From: Arthrobacter sp. B0490
GTDB taxonomy: Bacteria; Actinomycetota; Actinomycetes; Actinomycetales; Micrococcaceae
Reading direction: 5' to 3'
Length of the DNA: 64,000 bases
Assembly: GCF_002929355.1 (NCBI RefSeq)
Contig: NZ_PJIR01000009.1
Span: 62,001 to 126,000 of the forward strand
In this document: in pieces, positions 1 through 8,055 of the stretch
Layout of the letters: the number at the start of each line of letters is the position of its first letter
How positions within the stretch are numbered: position 1 is the stretch's first letter
Position numbers and translations under genes: made by a program
The notes under the pieces: generated by a model
What the model saw: only the letters and a program-made list of their open reading frames with translations
Databases searched by the model: none
What the model was told of the DNA's origin: nothing

Positions 1-516
1 CAGTACGAGCACGACGACGGCCCGTGCCTGCACGCGCTGCGCGTGCACGAGGAGGTCTTCATCGCCGATGTCCGCTGCGAGGGCCGCTGGCCGGGGTTCA
101 TGGAGCACATCGCCGGGCGTGGGGTGGGTGCCATGTTCTGCCTGCCACTGGACCTCGAAGGATCGGCGCGCGCCGCCCTCAACCTGTATGCCGAGGATGC
201 CTCGGTGTTCAGCGACGGTTACCGGCGCGTGGCCCGCGCGTTCTCCCGGCAGGCCTCGCAGGCCCTCAGGCTCTCCGTGCGCGTGGCCCAGCACGCCGCG
301 ACGGCGGAGGACCTCCACTCCGTGCTGCAGACGCGTACCGAGATAGACCTCGCCGTGGGGGTCATCATGGGCCAGGACCGCTGCTCCCAGAAGGAGGCCT
401 TCGACAAGCTGCGCCGGGCGTCCAACACACGCAACGTCAAGGTCCGCGACCTCGCCGCCGGGATGGTGGCCGGATTCAACGGCTCCGTCCCGCGCGCCCA
501 CTTCGACCCTTCCTGA
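1..516 (+). CDS. GAF-ANTAR antiterminator-type regulator (5' truncated)
   Basis: The reading frame is open from base 1, so the start lies outside the window. About 171 residues remain. The visible part begins inside a GAF sensor domain (DDGPCLHALR, then the ALNLY strand typical of GAF proteins in this group). It ends with an ANTAR RNA-binding domain carrying AVGVIMGQDRCSQKEAFD and a final amphipathic helix. ANTAR domains bind paired RNA hairpins and act as antiterminators; the ligand of this GAF domain is unknown. A second protein of the same architecture lies at 25387-26190. No target hairpin pair is obvious nearby. Domain assignment is firm, target unknown. Confidence 0.85.
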   Translation, partial: QYEHDDGPCLHALRVHEEVFIADVRCEGRWPGFMEHIAGRGVGAMFCLPLDLEGSARAALNLYAEDASVFSDGYRRVARAFSRQASQALRLSVRVAQHAATAEDLHSVLQTRTEIDLAVGVIMGQDRCSQKEAFDKLRRASNTRNVKVRDLAAGMVAGFNGSVPRAHFDPS

Positions 517-520
517 CCGC

Positions 521-1588
521 ATGGGGCCGACACCTCGCGCCGTCGCGACGGTCCTGATCGGCTTCGGCCACGGCGGGCGCGTCTTCCACGCCCCGCTCAT
601 CGCGCAGGATCCCGGTCTCGACCTCGCAGCCGTCGTCACCCGCAGCCCCGACCGCCGGGCGGCGGCCCGCGCCGCCTACCCGACCGCCGTCGTCGCGGCG
701 ACGCTGGACGAGGCGCTGCAGGCGGTGCCGCACCTGGAACTCGCTGCGATCTCCACGCCACCGGCCACGCACGCCGCCCTGGCCGCCGCGGCGATCGACC
801 GGGGACTGCACGTGGTCGTCGACAAGCCCTTCGTGGTGCGCGCCGCCGACGGCGAGCGCCTGGTCGAGGCGGCACGGGCAGCGCGCCGGCTGCTCCTCCC
901 GTTCTCCAACCGGCGCTGGGACGGCGACTTCCTGACGGTGCAGTCGCTGGTGGCATCGGGCGCCCTGGGCGACGTGCGGACCTTCGAGTCCGCCATGGAG
1001 TCCTGGAAGGCGTCCATCACGAAACCGTGGAAGCGGGACGCGACGGCGGACGACGGCGGGGGACTCCTGTACGACCTCGGTCCGCACCTCATCGACCAGG
1101 CGCTGCTGCTCTTCGGTCCGGCCGTCCCGGTGTTCGCCGAGTTGCGGGCGGATCGCGACGGCGCCGCCGCGGAGGACTCGGTGTTCCTCGTCCTGGACCA
1201 CGAGGGCGGCGTCAGGAGCCACCTCCACGCGGGGACGCTCGTTTCCGTGGAGCGGCCCCGGTTCCACGTCACGGGCTCGACGGCCGGCCTGACGATCACC
1301 GGCACGGATCCGCAGGAGGAGCAGCTGGCGGCCGGTGTCCTCCCGGGCGGCCAGGCCGGCACCGGCCCCGGTCGGGGCGACGGGGGCCCGCGGGGGCTGC
1401 TCGGGCGCGCCGGCCGGACCGAGCCGCTGGCGATCCGGCGCGGCACCTATACGTCCTTCTACGCAGGCGTCACCGCCGCGATCAGGGACGACGGTCCTCC
1501 GCCGGTGCGGGCGGAGGACGCGCTCGCCGTCGCACGCATCATCGAGCAGGTCCACGCGACCTTCCCGGCCAGGAAGGGGACCCGGTAG
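521..1588 (+). CDS. Gfo/Idh/MocA family NAD(P)-dependent oxidoreductase
   Basis: The protein has 355 residues, the usual family length. The N-terminal Rossmann fold shows GFGHGGRVFHAPLI, followed by the family signature with HVVVDKPF (the EKP/DKP lysine region). The C-terminal alpha/beta half carries YDLGPHLIDQALLLFG. These enzymes oxidise or reduce sugars, inositols or related compounds with bound NAD(P). The start ATG lies 4 bases after the stop of the GAF-ANTAR gene, so the two may be co-transcribed. Nothing nearby gives the substrate, so only the family is claimed. Confidence 0.88.
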   Translation: MGPTPRAVATVLIGFGHGGRVFHAPLIAQDPGLDLAAVVTRSPDRRAAARAAYPTAVVAATLDEALQAVPHLELAAISTPPATHAALAAAAIDRGLHVVVDKPFVVRAADGERLVEAARAARRLLLPFSNRRWDGDFLTVQSLVASGALGDVRTFESAMESWKASITKPWKRDATADDGGGLLYDLGPHLIDQALLLFGPAVPVFAELRADRDGAAAEDSVFLVLDHEGGVRSHLHAGTLVSVERPRFHVTGSTAGLTITGTDPQEEQLAAGVLPGGQAGTGPGRGDGGPRGLLGRAGRTEPLAIRRGTYTSFYAGVTAAIRDDGPPPVRAEDALAVARIIEQVHATFPARKGTR

Positions 1589-1592
1589 GGTG

Positions 1593-1610
1593 CTCCTCCC
1601 CGGGGAGGAG
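1593..1610. terminator. 18-bp perfect palindrome between convergent genes
   Basis: CTCCTCCCC is followed directly by GGGGAGGAG between the convergent ends of the oxidoreductase (1588) and alanine dehydrogenase (1615). The location suits a bidirectional terminator. The dyad has no unpaired loop and no T-tract, so this is a weak assignment. Confidence 0.35.
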
Positions 1611-1614
1611 GGGG

Positions 1615-2727
1615 CTAGACGAGTGCGGCCCAGTCGGCAGCGAGCTCGAGGCCGTGCGCCTGCGACACCGAGTGGTGCGCCACTTCGCCGGCGGCGACGT
1701 TGAGCCCGCGGGCGAGTGCCGGATCGGCGGCGAAGGCGCCCCGGACGCCCCGGTCCGCCAGCGCGACGGCGTAGCGGAGCGTCACGTTGGTCAGGGCGTA
1801 CGTCGACGTGTGGGGGACGGCGCCGGGCATGTTGCCCACGCAGTAGAAGAGCGAGCCGTGCACGGTGAACGTGGGGTCCTCGTGGGTGGTGACGCGGGAG
1901 TCCTCGAAGCACCCGCCCTGGTCCACCGCGATGTCGACGAGGACGCTGCCGGGCTTCATCCGGGCGACGAGGGCGTTGGTGACGAGCTTGGGGGCGCGGG
2001 CACCGGGGATGAGGACCGACCCGATGACCAGGTCGGCCTCCAGCACCGACTTCTCGATCTCGAGGGAGTTGGAGGCGACCGTCTTCACACGGCCGGCGTA
2101 GAGCGCGTCGAGCTCGCGCAGCCGGGCGATATCGATGTCGAGGACGGTCACCTCGGCGCCGGTGCCGACGGCCATCGCCGTCGCATTGGTGCCCGCGACG
2201 CCCGCTCCGAGTACCGCGACCTTGGCGGGGCGGACCCCGGCCACGCCGCCGAGCAGCAGGCCCGGGCCCCCGGCGGGAGCGGTCATGACCTGCGCGCCCA
2301 CCTGGACGGAGAGCCGGCCGGCGACCTCGGACATCGGGGCGAGCAGGGGCAGTGCCCGCCCGTCCTGCACGGTCTCGTAGGCGATCGCAGTGACGCCCGC
2401 GTCGAGGAGTGCCCGCGTCAGCTCGGGTTCCGCGGCGAGGTGGAGGTAGGTGAAGAGGATGAGCCCCTTGCGGAACCGGTGGTACTCGGCGGCGACCGGC
2501 TCCTTGACCTTGAGGACCATGTCGGCGCGTGCCCACACGTCGTCGGCGGCGTCGACCAGCTCGGCGCCCGCGGCCCCGTACTCGGCGTCCGTGATGCTCG
2601 AGCCCACACCCGCGCCGCGTTCCACGAGGACGGTGTGCCCGTGGGCCCGGAATTCATGGACGCCGGAGGCGGTGATGGCCACGCGGAACTCGTTGTTCTT
2701 CACTTCTTTGGGGACGCCGATGATCAT
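1615..2727 (-). CDS. ald: Alanine dehydrogenase
   Basis: The enzyme converts L-alanine, NAD+ and water to pyruvate, ammonium and NADH in the cytoplasm. The 370-residue length matches the family. The N-terminus MIIGVPKEVKNNEFRVAIT is diagnostic. R15, K75 (in VLKVKEP) and H96 (in TYLHLA) fall at the canonical pyruvate-binding and catalytic positions. The NAD-binding GAGVAGTNATAMAVG and the DIAVDQGGCFEDS motif follow. The gene is divergent from a PucR-type regulator with 266 bp between the starts. This arrangement suggests alanine-responsive control by that neighbour, which is inference. Confidence 0.96.
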   Translation of the reverse strand: MIIGVPKEVKNNEFRVAITASGVHEFRAHGHTVLVERGAGVGSSITDAEYGAAGAELVDAADDVWARADMVLKVKEPVAAEYHRFRKGLILFTYLHLAAEPELTRALLDAGVTAIAYETVQDGRALPLLAPMSEVAGRLSVQVGAQVMTAPAGGPGLLLGGVAGVRPAKVAVLGAGVAGTNATAMAVGTGAEVTVLDIDIARLRELDALYAGRVKTVASNSLEIEKSVLEADLVIGSVLIPGARAPKLVTNALVARMKPGSVLVDIAVDQGGCFEDSRVTTHEDPTFTVHGSLFYCVGNMPGAVPHTSTYALTNVTLRYAVALADRGVRGAFAADPALARGLNVAAGEVAHHSVSQAHGLELAADWAALV

Positions 2728-2926
2728 GGGGTTCTCCAGGCTGCGATCGGGCGGACGGGGGTGCTACCAGAATAGGGACACGCCCTGCGGCACTCCGGTC
2801 CGGTGTCCATGGCGGCACCCGGACCGGCGCCGATGGGTGCGCCGGTCGCGGGCGTGGATGCCCGCCGTGGCGGGTCCGGCGCGGACTGTGAGCGGGACCA
2901 CTAGCAGGCATCAGAGCGCACCGCCA

Positions 2927-2940
2927 TCGACAGATGTCGA
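2927..2940. promoter_or_regulatory. Dyad in the ald/PucR intergenic region
   Basis: TCGACA-GA-TGTCGA is a perfect inverted repeat in the divergent promoter region between ald (start 2727) and the PucR gene (start 2994). Its place, about 55 bp before the regulator start, makes it a candidate operator for that regulator. No second copy was noticed. Confidence 0.4.
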
Positions 2941-2993
2941 GTTCCGGAGCGGCAATTGTCGTCCTCCGCGTTCCGCCCGCCTAGGGTGGGAGG

Positions 2994-4217
2994 GTGCAGA
3001 ACCAGTCCATCGACGAGGTCGTCGAGTCGATCGCCCGGTCGCTCGGACGCGGAGTCTCGCTCGAGGACCCGGACGGCGTGCTCCTCGCCTACAGCAGCCA
3101 CCAGGCCACGGCGGACCGGGTCCGGGTGAATTTCCTCCTGAGCAAGAGGGTTCCGGCGGACGTCAGTGAATGGCAGCTCCGGCACGGCATCGCGCAGGCG
3201 GTCCGTGCGGTCGCCGTGCCCGCGAACGAGGACCTCGGGATGCTCGCACGGGTCTGCGTGCCCCTGCTCGTCCGGGGTTTCCGGGTGGGCTACCTCTGGG
3301 TGCAGCAGCAGTCGAGCGAGGATCCGGCCTCGGGCATCCTGGCCGCGCTGCCCAGGGTCCGGCCGCTGGTCGACCGCCTCGCCGAGCTCCTCCTCGAGAC
3401 CGACACGGCCTCCTCCGAGCGCCGGACGCAGCGGGAGGCCACCTTCCTCGCCGCCTGCCGGGGAGCCGCGGCCGCGGTGGAGGAACTGCGCGGCTGGCGC
3501 GAACTCGGCGGTGACGGGCCCTGGCGCCTCGCGGTGGTGCATGAACCCATGCCTGCGCCCGACGAGGGCGGCGATCCGCACGAGGCGGCACTCCTGCAGC
3601 GCACCCTCGCGCTCCAGGCGACGGTCGGCGTCGCCCCCGTGCTGTTCAGCGCCGGCGCTTCGGGCTTCTCGGTGCTCCTGTGCGCCTCGGGCGTCGGCAC
3701 GGCCGCACTGCAGCAGGTCCTCGAGAGGTTCGGGGCCGGGACCGCCCGACGGGCGGGCCGACCGGCCGGCCGCATGGTGCTCGGACTGAGCGAACCCACG
3801 GCCGACCCACGGGATCTCGCCGAGGCCTTCCACCAGGCCCGGCACGCCGTGCAGGCCGCGGCGGTCGACCCGCAACTCGGTGACGTGTGCTCCTATGCCG
3901 ACATCGGCGTGTACCAGTTCCTCGGGACGGTGGGGTGGCAGGCGCCGGCGCACGGCAGCATCCACTTCGCCGAACTGAGCGAGGCGGACCGCGTGGACGA
4001 GCTGCTGCCGGTCCTCGAACTGCTGTACGACAAGAACGGCTCCGTGCAGGACGTCGCGGCCCACCTCCACCTGCACCGCAGCAGCGTCTACAACCGGCTG
4101 GCGAGGATCCGGTCGGTGATCGGCGCGGATCCGCTCGCGGGGATGGTGCGGCTGGAGCTGCATCTCGCCCTCAAGGCACGCCGCTGGCGGTCCCGTCCGC
4201 GGTTCGAGCTCGGCTAG
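2994..4217 (+). CDS. PucR/CdaR-family transcriptional regulator, probable ald regulator
   Basis: This 407-residue protein starts at GTG. The middle and N-terminal parts form a poorly conserved sensor region. The C-terminus carries the PucR-type helix-turn-helix: VQDVAAHLHLHRSSVYNRLARI followed by DPLAGMVRLELHLALKA. In this family the HTH sits in the last 60 residues, as here. Proteins of this type flank ald in many actinobacteria and activate it in response to alanine or nitrogen supply. Control of ald here is inferred from the divergent layout and the shared intergenic dyad. Confidence 0.85.
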   Translation: MQNQSIDEVVESIARSLGRGVSLEDPDGVLLAYSSHQATADRVRVNFLLSKRVPADVSEWQLRHGIAQAVRAVAVPANEDLGMLARVCVPLLVRGFRVGYLWVQQQSSEDPASGILAALPRVRPLVDRLAELLLETDTASSERRTQREATFLAACRGAAAAVEELRGWRELGGDGPWRLAVVHEPMPAPDEGGDPHEAALLQRTLALQATVGVAPVLFSAGASGFSVLLCASGVGTAALQQVLERFGAGTARRAGRPAGRMVLGLSEPTADPRDLAEAFHQARHAVQAAAVDPQLGDVCSYADIGVYQFLGTVGWQAPAHGSIHFAELSEADRVDELLPVLELLYDKNGSVQDVAAHLHLHRSSVYNRLARIRSVIGADPLAGMVRLELHLALKARRWRSRPRFELG

Positions 4218-4238
4218 GGACGCGGTCGAGGGATCCCG

Positions 4239-4661
4239 TCAGCGCGTTTCGTCCGCGGGGAGGTCACCGGTCGCAGGGCCCGACGGCACGTCCCTGCGTC
4301 GCAGCTGGCCGCGGAGCCACTCCTCGACGTCGGACCTCCGGAGGCGCCGGTGGGAACCGCGGTACTCGACCGGAAGGGTGCCGGCGTCCGTCAGCTTGCG
4401 GAGGTAGCTGTGCGAGATCCCCGCGAGCTCGGCGGCCTGCGAGGTGGTCAGCAGTTCGGCCACGGAGGTCACCTGGACGGAGTCGCCGTCGGACAGACGG
4501 GCGAGGAGGTCGACGACGGCGGCCTGCGCCTCGTCCGGGAGCCGGTGCGCGGTCCCGTCCACGAAGACCGTCACGTCCCGGCTGTCGGTGAGTGCGCGCC
4601 GTAGTGGCGCCGCCTGCTCGGGCGGGAGTGCAGCTGCGGATCGTGGAGCCCTGGCCGTCAT
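4239..4661 (-). CDS. Excisionase-type helix-turn-helix DNA-binding protein
   Basis: Using the ATG at 4661 the product has 140 residues; an upstream ATG at 4712 would add 17 residues with no recognisable content. The C-terminal half contains a MerR/excisionase-like winged helix: LTTSQAAELAGISHSYLRKL, then EYRGSHRRLRRSDVEEWL. Similar proteins often act as antitoxins paired with a PIN-domain toxin. No toxin is present: the gene ends 22 bp from the convergent PucR gene. It is therefore an orphan regulator or an antitoxin that has lost its partner. The DNA-binding fold is clear, the role unknown. Confidence 0.75.
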   Translation of the reverse strand: MTARAPRSAAALPPEQAAPLRRALTDSRDVTVFVDGTAHRLPDEAQAAVVDLLARLSDGDSVQVTSVAELLTTSQAAELAGISHSYLRKLTDAGTLPVEYRGSHRRLRRSDVEEWLRGQLRRRDVPSGPATGDLPADETR

Positions 4662-4777
4662 GGGGCCATTGTGCCAGTCGGAGTACTCGGCCAGTAGCCG
4701 TGCCGGGATCACTGCGGAACCTGCCCTTCCGCAATGAGTACTGCGGGGCTACTGTGTGCGTATAAATACCCTTACTA

Positions 4778-4801
4778 CTTGCAACCAGCGTCGGTTGCAA
4801 G
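4778..4801. promoter_or_regulatory. 9-6-9 inverted repeat before the zinc-ribbon gene
   Basis: CTTGCAACC-AGCGTC-GGTTGCAAG is a perfect inverted repeat ending about 18 bp before the start of the small zinc-ribbon gene at 4820. A TATAAA box lies just upstream at 4761. The element could be an operator or a hairpin at the 5' end of the message. A second dyad, TGCGGAA/TTCCGCA, lies at 4713-4733 on the side of the divergent HTH gene. Confidence 0.5.
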
Positions 4802-4819
4802 ACGGAAACGGTGAATCCC

Positions 4820-5083
4820 ATGACAACACTTGATCACGGGCGGAGCCTGCGTCTGGGCGACTTCCCCTCCACGCCCGGCGAGAAGGGTGAATCCCCTTTC
4901 TGCCCCACCTGCCGCACCGACGACTACCTGATCTTCGAGGAGTTCGTGCCTGCACGCCAGGCCGACCACTCGACCGACCTCCTCCCGGCCAGCACGAGCT
5001 ACAGCTGCTCCGAATGCGGCACCTTCAACGCCCACGCGGTCCCGCCGTCATGGCGCCCGCCGCAGTGGTTCTGGTACAGCTGA
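4820..5083 (+). CDS. Small zinc-ribbon-like protein of unknown function
   Basis: This is an 87-residue product from the ATG at 4820; a GTG at 4811 would add three residues. Two CxxC knuckles, CPTC (about residue 28) and CSEC (about residue 65), are spaced as in a zinc ribbon. The C-terminus is rich in tryptophan and proline (PPSWRPPQWFWYS). No catalytic motif is visible. The gene stands alone, with an inverted repeat just before it and divergent to the HTH gene. I do not recognise a characterised family. Confidence 0.65.
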   Translation: MTTLDHGRSLRLGDFPSTPGEKGESPFCPTCRTDDYLIFEEFVPARQADHSTDLLPASTSYSCSECGTFNAHAVPPSWRPPQWFWYS

Positions 5084-5146
5084 CCGTCAGCGCCCTCCTG
5101 CACGTCCGGTCGACCGCGGGCTCATGAAACGGGCCTCGCCCCGCTC

Positions 5147-5177
5147 TTGACCTTGACGCTGCGTCAATTCCTAGAGT
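5147..5177 (+). promoter_or_regulatory. MerR-type promoter with 19-bp spacer and central dyad
   Basis: A -35 box TTGACC (5147-5152) and a -10 box TAGAGT (5172-5177) are separated by exactly 19 bp. The spacer contains the perfect dyad TTGACGC-T-GCGTCAA (5153-5167). An over-long 19-bp spacer with a central palindrome is the hallmark of promoters that MerR proteins activate by DNA distortion. It lies 41 bp before the MerR-TipAS gene, so autoregulation is very likely. Confidence 0.85.
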
Positions 5178-5217
5178 GGAACAGTGCCGGTGCCATCACC
5201 GGCACGGGGAGGGACGG

Positions 5218-5982
5218 GTGGACTACCCGATCAGTGCGGTCGCCCGACTGGCGGGCACCACGAGCCGGACGCTGCGCCATTACGGCGACATCGGCCTGCT
5301 CCCGCCGTCGCGGGTGGGTACGAACGGCTACCGATACTACGACCCGGACGCGCTCGTGCGTCTCCAGCGCATCCTGCTGCTGCGGTCGCTGGGTATGCCG
5401 TTGCCGGCCATCGGCGAGGTCCTGGACGATCCGCGTGCTGAAGCACCGGCGTCGGCCCTGCGGGTCCATCTCGACTTCCTCCGCGGCGAGCAGCAACGGC
5501 TCGACCGGCAGATCACGGCGGTCCTCACCACGGTGGAGGCCCTCGAACGAGGAGAGGAACCCATGCCGAAGGACATGTTCGACGGATTCGACCACACACG
5601 CTATCGGGAGGAAGTGGAGGAGCGGTGGGGACATCAGGCCTACGCCGACGGTGATGCCTGGTGGCGCAGCAGGACGCAGGAGGAGAAGGACGCCTTCGGG
5701 GAGGAGGTCGCGGACCTCAATGCACGGTGGACCGACGCCGCGTCGAGGAACATCGCCCCCACGAGCGAGGAGGCGCTCGGACTCGCCGGGCGCCACGTCG
5801 CCTGGCTCGCCGGGATCCCGGGGACGCCGCGGAACCGCGACGGTTCCCCGTCCGCCGAGTACCTCCGCGGGCTGGGGGAGATGTACGTCGGGGATCCGCG
5901 CTTCGCGGCAAACTACGGCGGCCCGGACGGCGCCGAGCTCGTGCGGTCGGCACTCGGCGAATGGCTGACGCGCCACGGGTGA
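5218..5982 (+). CDS. MerR-family regulator with C-terminal TipAS ligand domain
   Basis: The GTG at 5218 gives 254 residues starting VDYPISAVARLAG, which sets the winged helix at the usual distance from the N-terminus. The MerR HTH (LAGTTSRTLRHYGDIGLLPPSR, GYRYYDPDALVRLQRILLLRSLGMPLPAI) is followed by a dimerisation coiled coil at about 75-105 and a TipAS-like domain from about 118 to 250. TipAS domains bind thiopeptides or other drugs and trigger promoter activation. No obvious target gene follows; the next gene is convergent. Autoactivation through the promoter at 5147-5177 is the supported prediction. Confidence 0.9.
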   Translation: MDYPISAVARLAGTTSRTLRHYGDIGLLPPSRVGTNGYRYYDPDALVRLQRILLLRSLGMPLPAIGEVLDDPRAEAPASALRVHLDFLRGEQQRLDRQITAVLTTVEALERGEEPMPKDMFDGFDHTRYREEVEERWGHQAYADGDAWWRSRTQEEKDAFGEEVADLNARWTDAASRNIAPTSEEALGLAGRHVAWLAGIPGTPRNRDGSPSAEYLRGLGEMYVGDPRFAANYGGPDGAELVRSALGEWLTRHG

Positions 5983-6013
5983 ACGGCCGTGACGTCACCG
6001 GGCCGGCGTGCTG

Positions 6014-7573
6014 TCAGGAACCCACCGCGCGGTCACGGCCTGCATGCTTCGCCTGGTAGAGGTGCCGGTCCGCTTCGCGGAGGAGGGCGGCCGCCGTCGT
6101 GCCCGGCTCGCAGACCGCGAAGCCGACGCTCGCGGTGAGGCGCAGTCCGTCGTGGATGTGCGGCCACCGGAGCTCCCGGATGGCGGACAGTACACACTCC
6201 GCCACCCGCTCCCGGTCGGCGTCGCGCTGCAGGACCAGCAGGAACTCCTCCCCGCCGATGCGCGCCACGTGCCGCACGCCCGGGCACCCCTGCAGGCAGG
6301 AGGCGACGGCGACCAGGACGTCGTCGCCCGCGGGGTGCCCGAAGCGGTCGTTCACCTGCTTGAAGTGGTCGAGATCGAGGATGGCCAGGGAACCGGCGAG
6401 GGGGCCGTCGGTCTGCCAGGCGCGGACGACGTCGGGCAGTGAGTCCTCCACCCAGCGCCGGTTCCGCACCTTGGTCAGCGGGTCGACCGCGACGGCGGCT
6501 TCCGCCTGCTCGGCCCGAGCGAGCGCCTCGGTGACGTTCTGCTCCGCGAAGAGGTGGTCCACCTGCGATCGTCGGGCCTCGATCCATCGGGCCCGCGCCG
6601 CCTGGTGGAACTGCCGGTGGAGTTCGTAGGCGAGGCGGAAATCCGCCCCCGACGCCGCAACGGCGGCGCGCTCCTCGAGGATCAGGGAGGCGACCTCCTC
6701 GAGCGCATGACGCGCGGTGATGCGGTCCGCACCGTCGAGCGCGGAGCGCGCGGCGGCCAGATCACCGACTCCGTGGTGCGCCGTCGCGAGGAGCAGCATC
6801 CGGATGGCGCGCGTCTCGGGCTGCGTGTTCGCGGGATCGCCCTCGCCGGACCTCTCCAGCACGTCGAGGGCGTCCCAGGGACGGTGGTCGGCGAGGTGGC
6901 CGCGGGCGAGGACGTCGCCCAGTTCGGGCTCGAGATCGGGGGACGCGGCGATCGCGGCCTCGAGCCGCCGCATCCAGAAGCGCGCCTCGTCGGGCATGGC
7001 CTCGTCGAGCGCGGCATGGAAGGCATTGGAGGCTATCTGGGCGAGGAGCTCGTGGTCGGCCAGCTGGTCGGCCAGCGTGAGCGCCTGACGGGACACGTCG
7101 AAGCCGTGCTGCAGGAGGCCCGCCCCCAGGAGGCCGAGGGCCTGGCGCGTCAGGAGCTTCGCCCGGAGGCGCGGCAGCTCGGCGCCGTCGAGCAGCGAGA
7201 CGGCGATCGTCGCCTGCTCGGCCCCGGCGCCGGAGTGGCCCGCGAGGAGGTCCATCATGGCGATCAGGGCGTGGCAGCGGCTGGCCAGCCGCCCGTCGCC
7301 CTGTTCCCGCGCCCAGTCGAGGATCTCCTGTCCGCGGGTCCGCGCCCCGGGGGCGCCCTCGGTGCGGGCCAGCGCGTCGAGCCCCGTGACTTCCGCCCAG
7401 AACGCGACGTCGAGCCGCCCGAGGTCTTCGGCGACGGTGCGGATCTCGGTGGCGTCGGCCGCTGCACGGGGGAGGTCGGTGCTGATCTCCACCGCCTCCA
7501 GGAGGGTGATGAGGTCCCGTTCCTGGGCGAGGCGCAGCGAACCGCCTTCGATCACGACGTCGTCGTTGGTCAT
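6014..7573 (-). CDS. GGDEF-domain diguanylate cyclase with tetratricopeptide-like N-terminus
   Basis: The protein has 519 residues. The first about 330 are predicted helical repeats of TPR type (alternating small and aromatic residues, LLGAGLLQHGFDVSRQALTLADQLADHEL) ending in a coiled coil (HRQFHQAARARWIEARRSQVDHL). A GGDEF domain follows with LAILDLDHFKQVNDRFGHPAGDDVLV and the active-site loop RIGGEEF. Cyclic di-GMP synthesis from two GTP is predicted. The RxxD inhibitory site usually five residues before GGEEF is absent, so product inhibition may be lost. No transmembrane segment is visible. The sensed signal is unknown. Confidence 0.9.
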   Translation of the reverse strand: MTNDDVVIEGGSLRLAQERDLITLLEAVEISTDLPRAAADATEIRTVAEDLGRLDVAFWAEVTGLDALARTEGAPGARTRGQEILDWAREQGDGRLASRCHALIAMMDLLAGHSGAGAEQATIAVSLLDGAELPRLRAKLLTRQALGLLGAGLLQHGFDVSRQALTLADQLADHELLAQIASNAFHAALDEAMPDEARFWMRRLEAAIAASPDLEPELGDVLARGHLADHRPWDALDVLERSGEGDPANTQPETRAIRMLLLATAHHGVGDLAAARSALDGADRITARHALEEVASLILEERAAVAASGADFRLAYELHRQFHQAARARWIEARRSQVDHLFAEQNVTEALARAEQAEAAVAVDPLTKVRNRRWVEDSLPDVVRAWQTDGPLAGSLAILDLDHFKQVNDRFGHPAGDDVLVAVASCLQGCPGVRHVARIGGEEFLLVLQRDADRERVAECVLSAIRELRWPHIHDGLRLTASVGFAVCEPGTTAAALLREADRHLYQAKHAGRDRAVGS

Positions 7574-7809
7574 GGATGCTCCTGGTCGTCGAGGCAGCGC
7601 TGTAGAACCGACCTTGGAGGAATGGTGAGACCATGGTGTGCGCTGATGTGCCGGGTGAGGCTGGCGAGTCCAGTCTGCCGTGTCGCGACCTCCGCCTCAA
7701 GGCTTTCCGACGTCACATTCGCACCGGAACGGCAACGGTTCGCTACCGCGTCGTACCCCGGCTCGGTTCGTGCCCCCGCCTCTGCTCCTATGCTGGAGGA
7801 ACCACCAGA

Positions 7810-7833
7810 GAGCCCTCGCCTGCGAGAGGGCTC
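7810..7833. repeat. Hairpin in the GGDEF/DUF1206 intergenic region
   Basis: GAGCCCTC-GCCTGCGA-GAGGGCTC is a perfect 8-8-8 stem-loop about 20 bp before the GTG start of the small membrane protein. It has no T-tract. It may be a leader hairpin or an operator; I cannot decide. Confidence 0.4.
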
Positions 7834-7854
7834 CGCACGACGCCGGGAGAACGG

Positions 7855-8055
7855 GTGAGGACGGACAGCAGCGCCGACCAGCAGGGGCTGGCCGGACGGG
7901 CCGCCGACGCCGTCGAACAGGCGACCGACACGCGCGCCCTGGATGTCACGGCCCGCTTCGGGTTCGCGGCGCTCGCCGTGGTGCACATCCTCATCGGGTT
8001 CACCGCACTGTCCGGCGCGCTCGCCGTCATCCGCGCCATGTTCGGCCGCATGTGA
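7855..8055 (+). CDS. Small membrane protein, one DUF1206-like module
   Basis: The GTG at 7855 gives a 66-residue product. Residues about 31-62 (ARFGFAALAVVHILIGFTALSGALAVI) form one long or two short membrane segments, and the sequence resembles a single DUF1206 repeat. Full DUF1206 proteins carry three such modules, so this is one-third of the usual length. Its TGA overlaps the GTG start of the next gene by four bases (GTGA), which implies translational coupling. Function unknown. Confidence 0.6.
   Translation: MRTDSSADQQGLAGRAADAVEQATDTRALDVTARFGFAALAVVHILIGFTALSGALAVIRAMFGRM

Noticed and set aside
476..2536. A 686-codon open frame on the minus strand
   Set aside because: It runs antisense to two well-identified genes, is Arg/Pro/Gly-rich and has no domain. 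This is normal in DNA of this GC content.
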